From an uncultured Desulfovibrio sp. (GTDB lineage Bacteria; Desulfobacterota; Desulfovibrionia; Desulfovibrionales; Desulfovibrionaceae): a DNA stretch of 64,000 nucleotides. The stretch is from the NCBI RefSeq assembly GCF_944324935.1, contig NZ_CALUYG010000006.1, forward strand, positions 1 to 64,000, in the 5' to 3' direction. The notes beneath the pieces are model-generated. The model was not told the origin of the DNA, ran no database searches, and saw only the letters and a program-made list of their open reading frames with translations. Of this stretch, positions 31,786-40,697 are shown one piece after another; the stretch's first letter is position 1; the number at the start of each line of letters is the position of its first letter. A program made the translations under genes and the position numbers.

Positions 31786-34479
31786 CTACCGCATCCGGGG
31801 GGCCGGCGAGCTGGCCTGGGGAGCGGGCGTGTCGTGCTCCCGCTGTTTCATCTCCTCCAGCTCCGCGTGCAGCGCCGTGGACACGTTGTCGCACAGGGAA
31901 GCCAGATCGCGGGCGCATTCCGGGTCGTCCTTGAGCGCCGCCTTCAGGAAGTCGGGATCTCGCAGCAGCATCCGCACCCGCGTCACCGTATCATCCGACA
32001 TATTGTCGAATGCTTTCAACGCCTGTTCGCGAATCTCCGTTTTCGTGGGAGGCTCCGGCTGGGCGGCCGCGACCGGCGGGACGGGGGCCTCTTGCGGCGC
32101 TTCAGGCGCGGCTCCCTGTTCCCTTGTCTGCTGTTGCATCCTTCGCGCACCGTCCATCGTGGCGGCAACCTTCTCCCGTTCCCGCTCGAACATGCCTTCC
32201 GGGAGATATTTGGCGGCGCTTTCCGCCAGGCCGACGGTAACAAGGTGCGGCGCATTGGCCAGGACCGGCCAGGCTTCCTTCAGCTTGTCCCGCAACTCGT
32301 CCAGCGGGGCTTCGCGCTCCACCGCCCGCAGGATGCTTTCGCCGAGCTGGGGATGCGGGGCGGGGCTGTCGTTGCGTTGCATCCGCAGCTCCTCGCCCAC
32401 GAACTCCAGCATGGCTTTCACTTCCTTGTATTCCGTCGCCCGGAAGTTCTCCTCCCAGGTCTCCTTCGGCGGGAACCACTTCGCCCTGGGCGTCTCGCCT
32501 TCCGCGAACTGGTGCAGGAGCGTCAGCACTTTCCCGGCGTCCGTGACCGCCCGGAACAGGCTTCGCGTGTCCTTTTCCCCGAAGGCCCGATCCCAGAGCC
32601 CGACATGTTGCGCCATGCGTCCGGTGTCCCGCTCGATGCCGAGGTAACGCCCGGCCAGCATGCCGAGGACTTCCGCCCGCATTTCCTCAAGGCCGCGTTT
32701 CCTCAGCGTCTCGCCCGCGTACAGCGGGCTGTTTTCCCGCGATTCATGCCCAAAGGCCCGGAAGGTCTCCCGCAGCTTCTGGAGCAGGAAGTTCCCCATG
32801 CGCTGGAAAAGATGCGGCCCGGACATGGTGATCCGGTTTTCATTTTCATCAAAACGGCTGGGCGAGCGCTGCGCCGTATAGTCCAGATCGATGCCCGAGG
32901 CCGCGACAAAGCGATCCACAAGTTCGCGCCGCTCACGCGAGGACATGGCCGGACGCTCCTTTCCCCTTGCCGGGAAATTCTCGATCTGCTGGGCGTTGAA
33001 CACCGTGTACGGCGTATACAGCAGCGCCTTTTTCACTTCCGGCGCATCCAGGCCGTTGTTCTTCCGCTGCTCGCAGTCCAGCGTCTCTTCGGGCGTGAGC
33101 ACCCGTCGCTCCCCGTTTTCCTCCACATAGGAGACCCAGCGGGAGGTCAGGACGGTCGTCCCCTTTTCCCCCGCGCGGATATGAATATTTTCATCGGGAT
33201 ACTCCTCCCGGACTTTTTGCAGCTGCTCAAAGGTCAGCCAGCGGTCGTCCGTGTAGCCCATTTCCTCGGACTTGAGCATGAGCAGCGCCATGTTGGCCCC
33301 GCTGAACTCGTGCCCGGAGACCGCCGAATACGGCAGGCTCCGCGCCGCCATATCCCCGGACATGCCCCCCTGGGCGGCGATATTGCGCATGGTTTCCGCG
33401 AAGCGCGCCACAAAGGCCGCCTGCGCGTCCTGGCTGCGCTGGAAGCGATCCTTATTGCTGGAAGCGGCTTTCGGGGTTTCCGCCCGGAATCTTTTGTGAG
33501 CGGTCACGGCAGCTTCAAGGCGTTCGCCGAAGTGCTGATCAAGCTTGGCGATGTCGTCCTCCATGATAAGAGCCTGCGAATCGCTCAGTTCCGCGTCCGT
33601 GTCACGCAGCTTCGCCACCAGCTCGGCCCGCCGATCCAGCAAGCGGATTTCCTCGTCGGTCAGGCGGTACTGTTCATCGCTCGTGGCCTGGCTCACTGTT
33701 TGCCTCCCGTACTGTTCGCCTTCGAGCGCTTCTTCCCTTCGCAGTTCTTCCTCAAGCGAGACGATTGTACGCCCAAGCTTTTCGTACTCCTGGGCAAGAG
33801 ACCGCCGCTCTTCCTCCGACAGGTCGAGATTGTCGTCCAGCTCCATCATGATATCGTGATGGCGCTTCACATAGGCATCAAGCTTATCCTGCGTGCTCTG
33901 GTTCATCTTTTCCCCTTTCACCTCATTCTGATTGTGATTGTGAGAGAATAGTATTCTCTTTTGGGCGTCATACGCGGCGCGGGAGGATTGGTCATATTCC
34001 AACAACCGCAGCCTATCGTACTCTCTGTCAAGCAATGTGCGGAAGCTCTCTTCCAATGGTGCTTCTTCCCGAACCCTGTCGTGAGCGGTCAGGAGCGCAC
34101 CGATGCGTTCCCCAAAATAGAGGTTGACATCAACGATCCCGCCATCCACGACACCTCTCGGAAGTCCCTTCTCCTCCACATGAAGAAATGAACCCATTTC
34201 AATCAGCATGTCTCGCCATTCCAGCATGAATATTTCCTCGCCGGTCAGCATCGGAATACCTTCACGCTGTTGCTTTTCAAGAACGGCAAGCTCTCTCTCA
34301 AGACCTGACGCACGTGCCCTCCCAGGAGAGGGAACGCTGCTCAACTCCGCAATGATGTTGTCGATACGGTCTTCATAGGCTCTGGCGATATGTTCTTTCC
34401 AGAGCTGCCCATGTTTTTTGACTTCAGTTTCCGTCCAGGATCGTTTTGCTTCTTCAAAGTCTTCCGTATTCTGGCTCAT
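31786..34479 (-). CDS. ArdC-like antirestriction/ssDNA-binding protein with duplicated N-terminus
   Basis: An 897-aa protein. Residues about 1-190 and 200-370 share a repeated unit (FGERIGALLTAHDRVREEAP versus FGERLEAAVTAHKRFRAETP). The ArdC N-terminal ssDNA-binding domain follows (LPYSAVSGHEFSGANMALLM, KGTTVLTSRWVSY, YTVFNAQQIENFPA). The metallopeptidase-like half keeps LEEMRAEVLGMLAGRYLGI but I see no HExxH. An internal ATG (MNQSTQDKLDAYV, near 33905) has its own AAGGGG, so a shorter product may be made. ArdC proteins protect incoming DNA from restriction; here activity without the protease motif is uncertain. Confidence 0.7.
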   Translation of the reverse strand: MSQNTEDFEEAKRSWTETEVKKHGQLWKEHIARAYEDRIDNIIAELSSVPSPGRARASGLERELAVLEKQQREGIPMLTGEEIFMLEWRDMLIEMGSFLHVEEKGLPRGVVDGGIVDVNLYFGERIGALLTAHDRVREEAPLEESFRTLLDREYDRLRLLEYDQSSRAAYDAQKRILFSHNHNQNEVKGEKMNQSTQDKLDAYVKRHHDIMMELDDNLDLSEEERRSLAQEYEKLGRTIVSLEEELRREEALEGEQYGRQTVSQATSDEQYRLTDEEIRLLDRRAELVAKLRDTDAELSDSQALIMEDDIAKLDQHFGERLEAAVTAHKRFRAETPKAASSNKDRFQRSQDAQAAFVARFAETMRNIAAQGGMSGDMAARSLPYSAVSGHEFSGANMALLMLKSEEMGYTDDRWLTFEQLQKVREEYPDENIHIRAGEKGTTVLTSRWVSYVEENGERRVLTPEETLDCEQRKNNGLDAPEVKKALLYTPYTVFNAQQIENFPARGKERPAMSSRERRELVDRFVAASGIDLDYTAQRSPSRFDENENRITMSGPHLFQRMGNFLLQKLRETFRAFGHESRENSPLYAGETLRKRGLEEMRAEVLGMLAGRYLGIERDTGRMAQHVGLWDRAFGEKDTRSLFRAVTDAGKVLTLLHQFAEGETPRAKWFPPKETWEENFRATEYKEVKAMLEFVGEELRMQRNDSPAPHPQLGESILRAVEREAPLDELRDKLKEAWPVLANAPHLVTVGLAESAAKYLPEGMFEREREKVAATMDGARRMQQQTREQGAAPEAPQEAPVPPVAAAQPEPPTKTEIREQALKAFDNMSDDTVTRVRMLLRDPDFLKAALKDDPECARDLASLCDNVSTALHAELEEMKQREHDTPAPQASSPAPRMR

Positions 34480-34691
34480 CGCGCACCGCCAGTGCTGTCC
34501 GTGGTATCCTGCGCGTCATACGGGGACAGGAAACCCGCTTCCAGCGCTTCCGCTTCCGTCATGACGAACGCTCCGTTTTCCAGCTCCCTGTCCAGCTCTT
34601 CCCGGCTCAGGCTTTCCTGGCGCGGGGCGTCGGAGCGCACCGGCGCGTCGTACAGGCCGTGAGAGTTGAGGCCGTTGGTTTCTTTGTTCAT
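34476..34691 (-). CDS. 71-aa acidic protein
   Basis: Starts MNKETNGLNSHGLYDAPVRS after GGGAG; an ATG four codons upstream lies on that site. Acidic, soluble (REELDRELENGAFVMTEAEAL). Overlaps the ArdC-like start by four bases, so it is in one operon with it. Function unknown. Confidence 0.55.
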   Translation of the reverse strand: MNKETNGLNSHGLYDAPVRSDAPRQESLSREELDRELENGAFVMTEAEALEAGFLSPYDAQDTTDSTGGAR

Positions 34692-34726
34692 ATATTCTCC
34701 CATTGTATATATTTTTTGGTTTTTCG

Positions 34727-34760
34727 TGTCTGGATATATTCATGTTGATATATCCAGACA
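34727..34760. promoter_or_regulatory. 13-bp inverted repeat upstream of the ArdC-like operon
   Basis: TGTCTGGATATAT (34727-34739) and ATATATCCAGACA (34748-34760) are perfect inverted copies with an 8-base loop. It lies in an AT-rich gap just after traK and before the 71-aa gene. An operator is the likely role. Confidence 0.6.
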
Positions 34761-34770
34761 CCGGATATAT

Positions 34771-35043
34771 TCACCAGCGGCAGCGCTGACGCCAGTGCCG
34801 CTCGTTCTCCCGCGTTTCCCGGCGTTCGCCGATGAGCAGACGAAGCCGCAGATAGCGGGCGCAGGCGGCGGGCGTCATGCCCATGCGCTGCACCACGAAC
34901 AGCGCCCCGATGCCGGCCAGCGCGACGGCCGCCGTGGCCGTGCTCCAGTGGAGCAGCCAGACGCCCAGCGGAAAGATCGCGCGGGCGTCCAGAGGGCCGA
35001 CTTTCGGCGCAAGGCCGGTGTCCCGCCAGAGAACTTCCCGCAT
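34771..35043 (-). CDS. traK: TraK/IcmT-like small membrane protein
   Basis: A 90-aa protein beginning MREVLWRDTGLAPKVGPLDA, one membrane segment (TATAAVALAGIGALFVVQRM) and a basic tail. Length and the WRDT-x-DAR-FPL pattern match IcmT/TraK of type IVB systems. It lies directly after the 148-aa gene and traJ, preserving the traH-I-J-K order of R64. Confidence 0.75.
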   Translation of the reverse strand: MREVLWRDTGLAPKVGPLDARAIFPLGVWLLHWSTATAAVALAGIGALFVVQRMGMTPAACARYLRLRLLIGERRETRENERHWRQRCRW

Positions 35044-35489
35044 CAGAAGCTCCTCATGTCGGGACGCTGATAGGCCGTCACTTCGCCGGTATCCTCGTCA
35101 TAAGGGTATTCGTCACGCGCCGGAGGCGTGGCGTCCACATAGGGAGCGGGTCTGGAATAGCCCGAGCCCGCGCCGTGGCCGGAATAATCCGGCGGCGTGG
35201 TGTCCACCACGTCGTCATCCACCGGCTGGGCCGGACGCGGAGCGGGAGCGGGCGCGTTGCCGCCGGGAGCCTCCTCACGCGGTTCGTATTTCCGCATGTG
35301 CAGCTTGATCAGGCCGGTATCCTTGTCCGGCACGGGTGTGGCGAAAAGCTGGAGATTGAACGAACCGTCCCGGTTGGGCCAGGCCGAGCCCATGCGCGCC
35401 CACTGCGTCTTGATCTCCTGTCCCGACCGGTATTCCCGGATGCTCAGCACGTCGTAGCGTTCCTTCTGTCCACTGGTCTGTTCACTCAT
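35043..35489 (-). CDS. 148-aa hypothetical transfer protein
   Basis: Starts MSEQTSGQKERYDVLSIREY and overlaps the end of traJ by eight bases. The N-terminal half is a compact domain (YRSGQEIKTQWARMGSAWP, DGSFNLQLFATPVPDK). The C-terminal half is Pro/Tyr/Asp-rich and probably disordered. It sits between traJ and traK but I do not recognise it in R64. Confidence 0.65.
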   Translation of the reverse strand: MSEQTSGQKERYDVLSIREYRSGQEIKTQWARMGSAWPNRDGSFNLQLFATPVPDKDTGLIKLHMRKYEPREEAPGGNAPAPAPRPAQPVDDDVVDTTPPDYSGHGAGSGYSRPAPYVDATPPARDEYPYDEDTGEVTAYQRPDMRSF

Positions 35490-36624
35490 GGCATTCTCCC
35501 GTGAGGTGTTTGCGCTCCGCCAGGATGGCGGCAAGCGCGTTTCCGTCGATGAGACCCTTCCCGTGCAGGGAAAGGGCCGCTTCCTGCATCCGCTGGCCAT
35601 GCGCGGGCAAAAGCTCTTCGCAGGCCGGGACAAGCCGTTCCGTGGGCGTATCCAGGAGCGCCTCCCGGACTTCCGGCGTGAACGGCAGAAATTCGCGCAC
35701 GGCCACGCGCCCCTCGCCGTCCGCGCGGGGAAGGAGCCGCTGGGAGACGACGAGCCGCAGGCTCGCGAGCAGCGTGGCCGTGATTTGCAGGCGTTCCGCA
35801 TAGGGAAAGACGTTGATGATGCGGGTCAGCGTCTCCGGCACGGAGCGCGTATGCACCGTGGAGTAGGCCGTCACCCCGATCTCCGCGCTCTCGATCATGC
35901 CCCGCAGCGTCTCCGGGTCGCGGCTTTCGCCGATGAGCACCACATCCGGGGCCGTGCGTGTGGAGTTGCGCGTGGCCGCCAGAAAGGACTTCAGGTGCTC
36001 CGGCACGGAGCTTTGCGACACCGGCCCCCCGATGTGCGGAATGGCCCGCAGGTCGAATTCGATGGGCGCTTCATAGGTGGAAACGTGTTTGCCGCCCCGT
36101 TCGATGATCTCCCGCAAAATGGCCGCCAGCAACGTGGACTTGCCCGACCCCATGACGCCCGTCACCAGCACGAGGCCGTTGGACGGGAAGGCGTGTTCGA
36201 GCAGGTGCGGTTCCACGCCCAGCGCCGGGAGTTCCGGCGGCGCGGACGGGATGGTGCGGAACACCATCTTCACGCCCGTGGCGTAGCCGTCGGCCACCGG
36301 CATGGCGTTGCCGCGATAGCGGAAGCGCACGCCGCGCGTCTCCTCGATCTGGTACGAAAAGTCATAGTCGCTGCCGCTGGACTTGAGGGATGCCGACACG
36401 GAATTGTTCCGCGTCATCTTTTCCAACGCCGCGAAGAGTTCATCCGCCGTGATGGGGCGTTCGGACACGCGCCGCCAGTGGCCGTGCAGGCGCATCCATG
36501 CCGGATCGCCGGATTGCAGCAACATGTCCGACATGCCCGCGTGCGTCCCCCAGAGCAGCAGCTCGTCGATCTGGCCATGCTCCCAGCGCAGGGGAGGTTC
36601 ATGGGGAAAAAGCTCAGCGTCCAT
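35482..36624 (-). CDS. traJ: Transfer ATPase TraJ/DotB-like
   Basis: A 380-aa PilT/VirB11-type hexameric ATPase with Walker A GVMGSGKST (about 158), Asp-box TYEAPIEFDL, Walker B DVVLIGESRDPET and the His box STVHTRS. It energises the type IVB channel. It overlaps traI upstream by 11 bases. Confidence 0.9.
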   Translation of the reverse strand: MDAELFPHEPPLRWEHGQIDELLLWGTHAGMSDMLLQSGDPAWMRLHGHWRRVSERPITADELFAALEKMTRNNSVSASLKSSGSDYDFSYQIEETRGVRFRYRGNAMPVADGYATGVKMVFRTIPSAPPELPALGVEPHLLEHAFPSNGLVLVTGVMGSGKSTLLAAILREIIERGGKHVSTYEAPIEFDLRAIPHIGGPVSQSSVPEHLKSFLAATRNSTRTAPDVVLIGESRDPETLRGMIESAEIGVTAYSTVHTRSVPETLTRIINVFPYAERLQITATLLASLRLVVSQRLLPRADGEGRVAVREFLPFTPEVREALLDTPTERLVPACEELLPAHGQRMQEAALSLHGKGLIDGNALAAILAERKHLTGECHE

Positions 36625-38320
36625 GCTTGTTTCTCCTGTCCTTCACCTGCTCCGCGTGGGGCGTGACGAAAAAGGACGGCTCCGTGATGCGGTACACCTT
36701 CTGGCCGAGGTTCATGCGGTTGCCGTCACCCGTCACCCTGACGCCCAGATCGGCGTCCGCCGTGCGAACCCTGCTCAGCAGGTGCTGGGCCGTCAGCAGG
36801 TGATAGAGCAGCACTCCGCGATAATCCCGCACGAGCCGGGACACGTTGTCCGTGAAAAGGTTGTCCGCTTCCTCGACGCCCTGCGCCCATGCTTCGCGCA
36901 CGGCGGCCCGCCAGATGGCCCGTTCTCCGCTGTTTTGCGGCAGTACGGCGAGATTGGGCTGCTCCGGCTCCGGGAAGGAGTCCGCCATGAGGTAGGAGCG
37001 CCAGTGCGGGGCCACGGGCACATAGCGGGCCTTTTGCAGCATCTCGTAGGTCGTGCTGGCCGTGGTGGCCGTGCCGTCGTCATCGATGCGCATGGACGCG
37101 CCGGCGCGGGTCAGCACGGGCGGCATGATCAGGGCGTCGCCCTGCGTCATCATGAGCGGCGTGAAATTGAAGGCCGTCTCCATGATGGCCGCGTGCCTGT
37201 CCACGGCCTCAAGCAGCCTGCCGTACCGCCAGGCTATGGCGGTCTGGAACGTCGTCATCCGCGCCGCGTCCCGGATGGCCGAAGGCCGCAGCCGCGTCAC
37301 CGCCGTTTCCTTGCGGCTGGCTGACGCCTGCAAATCCAGCAGTTCCGCCAGTTCCGCCGGGTCGTCCGGGCGCGGCCCGGACGCCTTCGGCAGCGGCTCC
37401 TCCATGAGCAGCGTCGTGCCGGTCTGGTTCGCGGGCGCGGGATTCGCCGCTTCCGGGGTGGCCGCGCCGGTCTGGCCGGTCTGAGCGGTTCGTTGCGCCG
37501 TGTCCGGCGCTTCCTTCAGGGGCGGCATGGGTACGGTCGCGTCCGTCGGATTGGCCTTGCCCGCCGTGCAGCCGAAGCCGCTCGCGGCAAGAAAGAAGGC
37601 GAGACACAGCCCCCCGGCGCGGCGCATGGCGCGGGACGGCGCGGGCTTTCTGGCCGTCTGGCGCTGGACGGGCCGGGACGGGGCTCTTTCAGGGGAAGGC
37701 GGCACTGACGGCAGGCAGGTCATGCGGCGTCCGTTCAGCATCGGCAGGCAGAAGATCAGCTTGCCCAGCAGGTACAGCATGAGGGCCAGCCAAGTACCCA
37801 GAAAGGCGCACAGCATGATGTTTCGCGCCGTACCTTCCCGGAGGTCGGGGAAAAACGCCTGAAAGAAGCGCGATCCCTCGCGGTTTTCCTCCCGCGCCAC
37901 GCCTTTCTGCTCCCGTTCGGCCCCGGCGGCGATGCCCGCCTTGAAGCCGTCCCGGTAGCCCCGATTGTACGCGCAGCCGTTGAACGGCTCCGGCGACGGC
38001 GAGAGCGCGGGGAGCGTGGCGACGCTTTCCTCCACCGGCATGGGGGGGCGGCGCGTCATCAGTGGTCTGGCGTCCTCAAGCTGGGGTGGTTCGGGGCGTG
38101 GCGGTTCCGGCGGTGCGATGGCCGTTGTCGCCGTTTCCAGAGACAAGGCGGCCTTTTCGACACGCACCTTCGCATCCCTTTCTCCCAGAGCGGGCAAGGG
38201 AACCGGACGAGGGATATGCCGAACGTCAGGCTTTCCGCTCATCAGGATGAAAGCAAAGGCGGCCATGAGCACAGCCGCCAGCATGGCGGCAACCAGCAAC
38301 AGCTTTTTCTTCGGACTCAT
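36614..38320 (-). CDS. traI: TraI/DotC-like protein with extra N-terminal membrane domain
   Basis: 568 aa, much longer than the usual 270-300. The C-terminal part (about 320-540) is DotC-like (RDAARMTTFQTAIAWRYGRL, ETAFNFTPLMMTQGDALIM, PPVLTRAGASMRI, VPVAPHWRSYLM). Ahead of it is a lipoprotein-like signal (MRRAGGLCLAFFLAASGFGC, Met 232 to Cys 251). The first 230 residues form another unit with membrane segments at 7-27 and 168-192 and Pro-rich linkers. No good Shine-Dalgarno precedes Met 232, so either a fusion or two products are possible. DotC-type lipoproteins help build the outer-membrane core. Confidence 0.75.
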   Translation of the reverse strand: MSPKKKLLLVAAMLAAVLMAAFAFILMSGKPDVRHIPRPVPLPALGERDAKVRVEKAALSLETATTAIAPPEPPRPEPPQLEDARPLMTRRPPMPVEESVATLPALSPSPEPFNGCAYNRGYRDGFKAGIAAGAEREQKGVAREENREGSRFFQAFFPDLREGTARNIMLCAFLGTWLALMLYLLGKLIFCLPMLNGRRMTCLPSVPPSPERAPSRPVQRQTARKPAPSRAMRRAGGLCLAFFLAASGFGCTAGKANPTDATVPMPPLKEAPDTAQRTAQTGQTGAATPEAANPAPANQTGTTLLMEEPLPKASGPRPDDPAELAELLDLQASASRKETAVTRLRPSAIRDAARMTTFQTAIAWRYGRLLEAVDRHAAIMETAFNFTPLMMTQGDALIMPPVLTRAGASMRIDDDGTATTASTTYEMLQKARYVPVAPHWRSYLMADSFPEPEQPNLAVLPQNSGERAIWRAAVREAWAQGVEEADNLFTDNVSRLVRDYRGVLLYHLLTAQHLLSRVRTADADLGVRVTGDGNRMNLGQKVYRITEPSFFVTPHAEQVKDRRNKHGR

Positions 38321-38817
38321 CGTCCCGTCCTCCCCAGCGTCAGGATGCGGTTCACCACATCCACCCGCACCGACGCCTGCGGCTGTACCTGCCAGGCCAC
38401 GTCCTCAATGACGCTGTAGGCCGGGCGATCCGTTCCCTGCACAACTACCATGAGCGGCTGGGCGCTCGGTCTGCCCATCTCCTGATAGCGGTAGCCCACC
38501 TTGAGGCAGACCGCCTTGAGGATGCCGTCCGCCGGGCCTGTCCAGGCCACCGTCACCGGCACATTGAGCGACGGATCCGGCGGGGGCAGCAGCGGCTGCA
38601 CACCCTCACCGCGCAGTTTCGCCAGCATGGCCAGATCGCCGTGCGCCTTCTCGGCGGCCTGTCCCAGCGTCACGGCCACAAAGTCCGCCGGGCTTTGCGC
38701 GGGCGGCGTCTTCCGTTTCGCCGCCGTGCAGCCGCACAGCAGTGAAAGGCAGGCAAGCAGACACACCCCCCGGCCCATGCGGGACAAGCGGTCAGATTTT
38801 TGTCTGAATATTTTCAT
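38317..38817 (-). CDS. traH: TraH/DotD-like lipoprotein
   Basis: A 166-aa lipoprotein with lipobox LLCGC (Cys 30) followed by a DotD-like domain (VPVTVAWTGPADGILKAVCL, VGYRYQEMGRP, IEDVAWQVQPQASVRVDVVN). It overlaps traI by four bases. With TraI it should assist the DotH/TraN-type secretin. First gene of the minus-strand traH-I-J-K cluster. Confidence 0.85.
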   Translation of the reverse strand: MKIFRQKSDRLSRMGRGVCLLACLSLLCGCTAAKRKTPPAQSPADFVAVTLGQAAEKAHGDLAMLAKLRGEGVQPLLPPPDPSLNVPVTVAWTGPADGILKAVCLKVGYRYQEMGRPSAQPLMVVVQGTDRPAYSVIEDVAWQVQPQASVRVDVVNRILTLGRTGR

Positions 38818-38940
38818 TCGCTCACCTCAAAAATATTTTTCAAGAATAAGAATAAAAACAGCTTCACATTGATATATATTTATTGACAATATATGCAAAG
38901 TTTGGCAGTGTCATACACAGGAAAAACAAGGAGTTATGCC
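38818..38940. promoter_or_regulatory. Divergent AT-rich region between traH and parA
   Basis: Holds TCTGAATATTTTCATTCG at its left edge, AAAAATATTTTT near 38829 and a TTGACA at 38883, followed by AAGGAG before the parA GTG. It must carry the promoters for both the traH cluster and parA. I cannot place the -10 boxes with confidence. Confidence 0.45.
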
Positions 38941-39729
38941 GTGAATATCATCGTCATTGCCAACAAGAAGGGTGGCGTGGGCAAGACCACAACGACCCAG
39001 AATCTGGCCTCGGCTTTTGCCCGCGGCGGCAAGACCATCCTTGCGCTGGACATGGACGCGCAGGCCAATCTGTCCCGCGCCTGGGGCGTGACCGCGCCGG
39101 AGAAAAGCGTGCTGGACGTGCTGCGCGGCAAGGCTTCCTGGAAGGAAGCGAGCCTGCCCGTGGAGAAGCACGAAAACGGCTGCGTTCTGCTTGTCCCCGC
39201 CGTGCGGGAACTGGCGGCCCTGCCGGAGCTGTTCGCGCAGGAGCTGGGCAAGGAGTTTTTGCTGAAGGAGGCGCTGTCCTCCCTCACGCAGGCCGTGGAT
39301 GCGGTCATCATCGACAGCCCGCCCGCGCTGGACTTGCTGGCCGTCAACTGCTATGTGGCTGCCGACCGGCTGCTCGTTCCGGCGCAGTGCGAGTTCTTCA
39401 GCCTCGAAGGGCTGAAGCTCATGCGCGACGACATGCGCCGTGTACAGGCCCGTCTCAATCCCGGACTGGACATGCTGGCCGTGGTGCCCACCCTCGTGGA
39501 TCGCCGCAAGCGGCTCTGCCGCGACGTGCTGGACTGGCTGGGCAGGCTGGACGACGGCTGGAAGGTCACGCGCACGGTCATTCGCGACAACGTGGCCCTG
39601 GCCGAAGCCCCCAGCCACGGACAAAGCATCTTTGACTACGACGCCCGTTCCAACGGTGCTCAGGACTATGCCCTGCTCGCCGAAGAGCTGACGGCGCGTT
39701 TGGAAGGAGGCCATCATGGCAAGGAATAA
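38941..39729 (+). CDS. parA: ParA partition ATPase
   Basis: A 262-aa ParA with deviant Walker A KKGGVGKTTT (about 9-18), LALDMDAQANLSR and VIIDSPPALD. It starts with GTG at 38941, seven bases after AAGGAG. It drives partition of the element together with the small gene it overlaps by 14 bases. It is transcribed against the surrounding transfer genes and is unrelated in detail to the ParA-like gene at 4.1 kb. Confidence 0.9.
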   Translation: MNIIVIANKKGGVGKTTTTQNLASAFARGGKTILALDMDAQANLSRAWGVTAPEKSVLDVLRGKASWKEASLPVEKHENGCVLLVPAVRELAALPELFAQELGKEFLLKEALSSLTQAVDAVIIDSPPALDLLAVNCYVAADRLLVPAQCEFFSLEGLKLMRDDMRRVQARLNPGLDMLAVVPTLVDRRKRLCRDVLDWLGRLDDGWKVTRTVIRDNVALAEAPSHGQSIFDYDARSNGAQDYALLAEELTARLEGGHHGKE

Positions 39730-39979
39730 GAAGGGACTCGGCACGCTGGCCGATGCCGATGACGGCGATCTGCTCGGCAAGGTCTTCGGCGAAGACGAAG
39801 GCCACAAAGAGGCCGCCCGGCCCGCCAGGGCCGAAAAGGAAGAGCTTGTGCCCAAGTACTTCAAGCTCGACAAGGCGCTCGTCAAACGGCTCAAGATATA
39901 CTGCATAACAAGAGAGCGATCGGAAAAGGATGTCGTCACGGCGGCTCTGACCTCATTTCTTGAACAGGAAGGGGCATAG
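39716..39979 (+). CDS. Small ParA partner (centromere-binding candidate)
   Basis: An 87-aa protein starting MARNKKGLGTLADADDGDLL. The C-terminal half (PKYFKLDKALVKRLKIYCIT, SEKDVVTAALTSFLEQ) looks like a ribbon-helix-helix fold. GGAGG lies upstream of its ATG inside parA. This fits a ParB/ParG-type DNA-binding partner. Its 3' end overlaps the convergent traX-like gene by 27 bases. Confidence 0.7.
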   Translation: MARNKKGLGTLADADDGDLLGKVFGEDEGHKEAARPARAEKEELVPKYFKLDKALVKRLKIYCITRERSEKDVVTAALTSFLEQEGA

Positions 39980-40402
39980 CCAGCGGCTGAAGGGCACAAA
40001 ATGCCTGTCCACCAGCACGGACATGCGCCACACGGTGGTCAGGCAGCCCAGAAGCCCCACGACAAGGAAGGGCAGTCCGGCGAAAAGGAAGAGCGTATCG
40101 CCCGACTGGCTCCACCTGCTGAGGATCAGTCCCCCAAGGACGACGGGGATGCAGAAGATGGTCGTCCGCAGGCGCAGCATCCGCATCGCGGTCGGAATCT
40201 CCCGCTCGCCCGCGATGCCCCAGGCCGCCAGCACCCGTGAAAAGTCTTCCTCAAGTTCCCGTTGCAGTTCCGGCGAACGGCGGGCCTTCAGCCAGGAAAG
40301 CCGGTAACGAAGGTCGTCGTTCAGCCCGGAAAGGTGTTCCAGGCTCGGATGGAAGGCATTGTGGATGCCCGTTCGGATCCGGGCACGGGTTTTCTTAAAC
40401 AT
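39953..40402 (-). CDS. TraX/IcmV-like membrane protein (tentative)
   Basis: A 149-aa protein with a basic amphipathic N-terminus (MFKKTRARIRTGIHNAFHPS), a helical domain and two membrane segments (TTIFCIPVVLGGLILSRW and LFLFAGLPFLVVGLLGCL). Size, topology and place next to traY match TraX/IcmV, but sequence similarity is too low to be sure. GGAG lies nine bases before ATG 40402. Confidence 0.5.
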   Translation of the reverse strand: MFKKTRARIRTGIHNAFHPSLEHLSGLNDDLRYRLSWLKARRSPELQRELEEDFSRVLAAWGIAGEREIPTAMRMLRLRTTIFCIPVVLGGLILSRWSQSGDTLFLFAGLPFLVVGLLGCLTTVWRMSVLVDRHFVPFSRWLCPFLFKK

Positions 40403-40430
40403 GGTGTTCAACTCCAAAGGAGAGGATGAA

Positions 40431-40697
40431 ATGGCTGAAATCTATGTGAAGCATAAGAAGACCTACGTTCTCGTGAAATTCTGTGGTTTCTGGATTTATT
40501 TTTGGTTGTTTAGCCTTGGTGTCGTTTTTGTGCTGAGTCTTCTTTCAGAACTATCTGGATCAACTACTTCAATTTTTTCTGAGCCTTTTTCCTCCAGCAG
40601 AGGTCGCTCTTTTTGGATAGGATCTGCCTTTGCTCTCATATGTTTCGCAGGGTATAAGTTTGTCTGCAAAAAGCTTGAGCACCGCATTGACGGCTAG
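40431..40697 (+). CDS. 88-aa two-helix membrane protein
   Basis: Starts MAEIYVKHKKTYVLVKFCGF after AAAGGAGAGG. Two membrane segments (FWIYFWLFSLGVVFVLSLL and SFWIGSAFALICFAGYKF). AT-rich and on the plus strand against the transfer operon, diverging from the traX-like gene. The 3' end overlaps traY by four bases. It resembles the other AT-rich inserted membrane genes here; immunity or exclusion roles are possible. Confidence 0.55.
   Translation: MAEIYVKHKKTYVLVKFCGFWIYFWLFSLGVVFVLSLLSELSGSTTSIFSEPFSSSRGRSFWIGSAFALICFAGYKFVCKKLEHRIDG

Noticed and set aside
29392..33951. A 1519-codon open frame on the plus strand
   Set aside because: It is the antisense of topoisomerase III and the ArdC-like gene. 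Low stop frequency in GC-rich DNA explains it; the translation is Arg/Gly/His-rich with no motifs.
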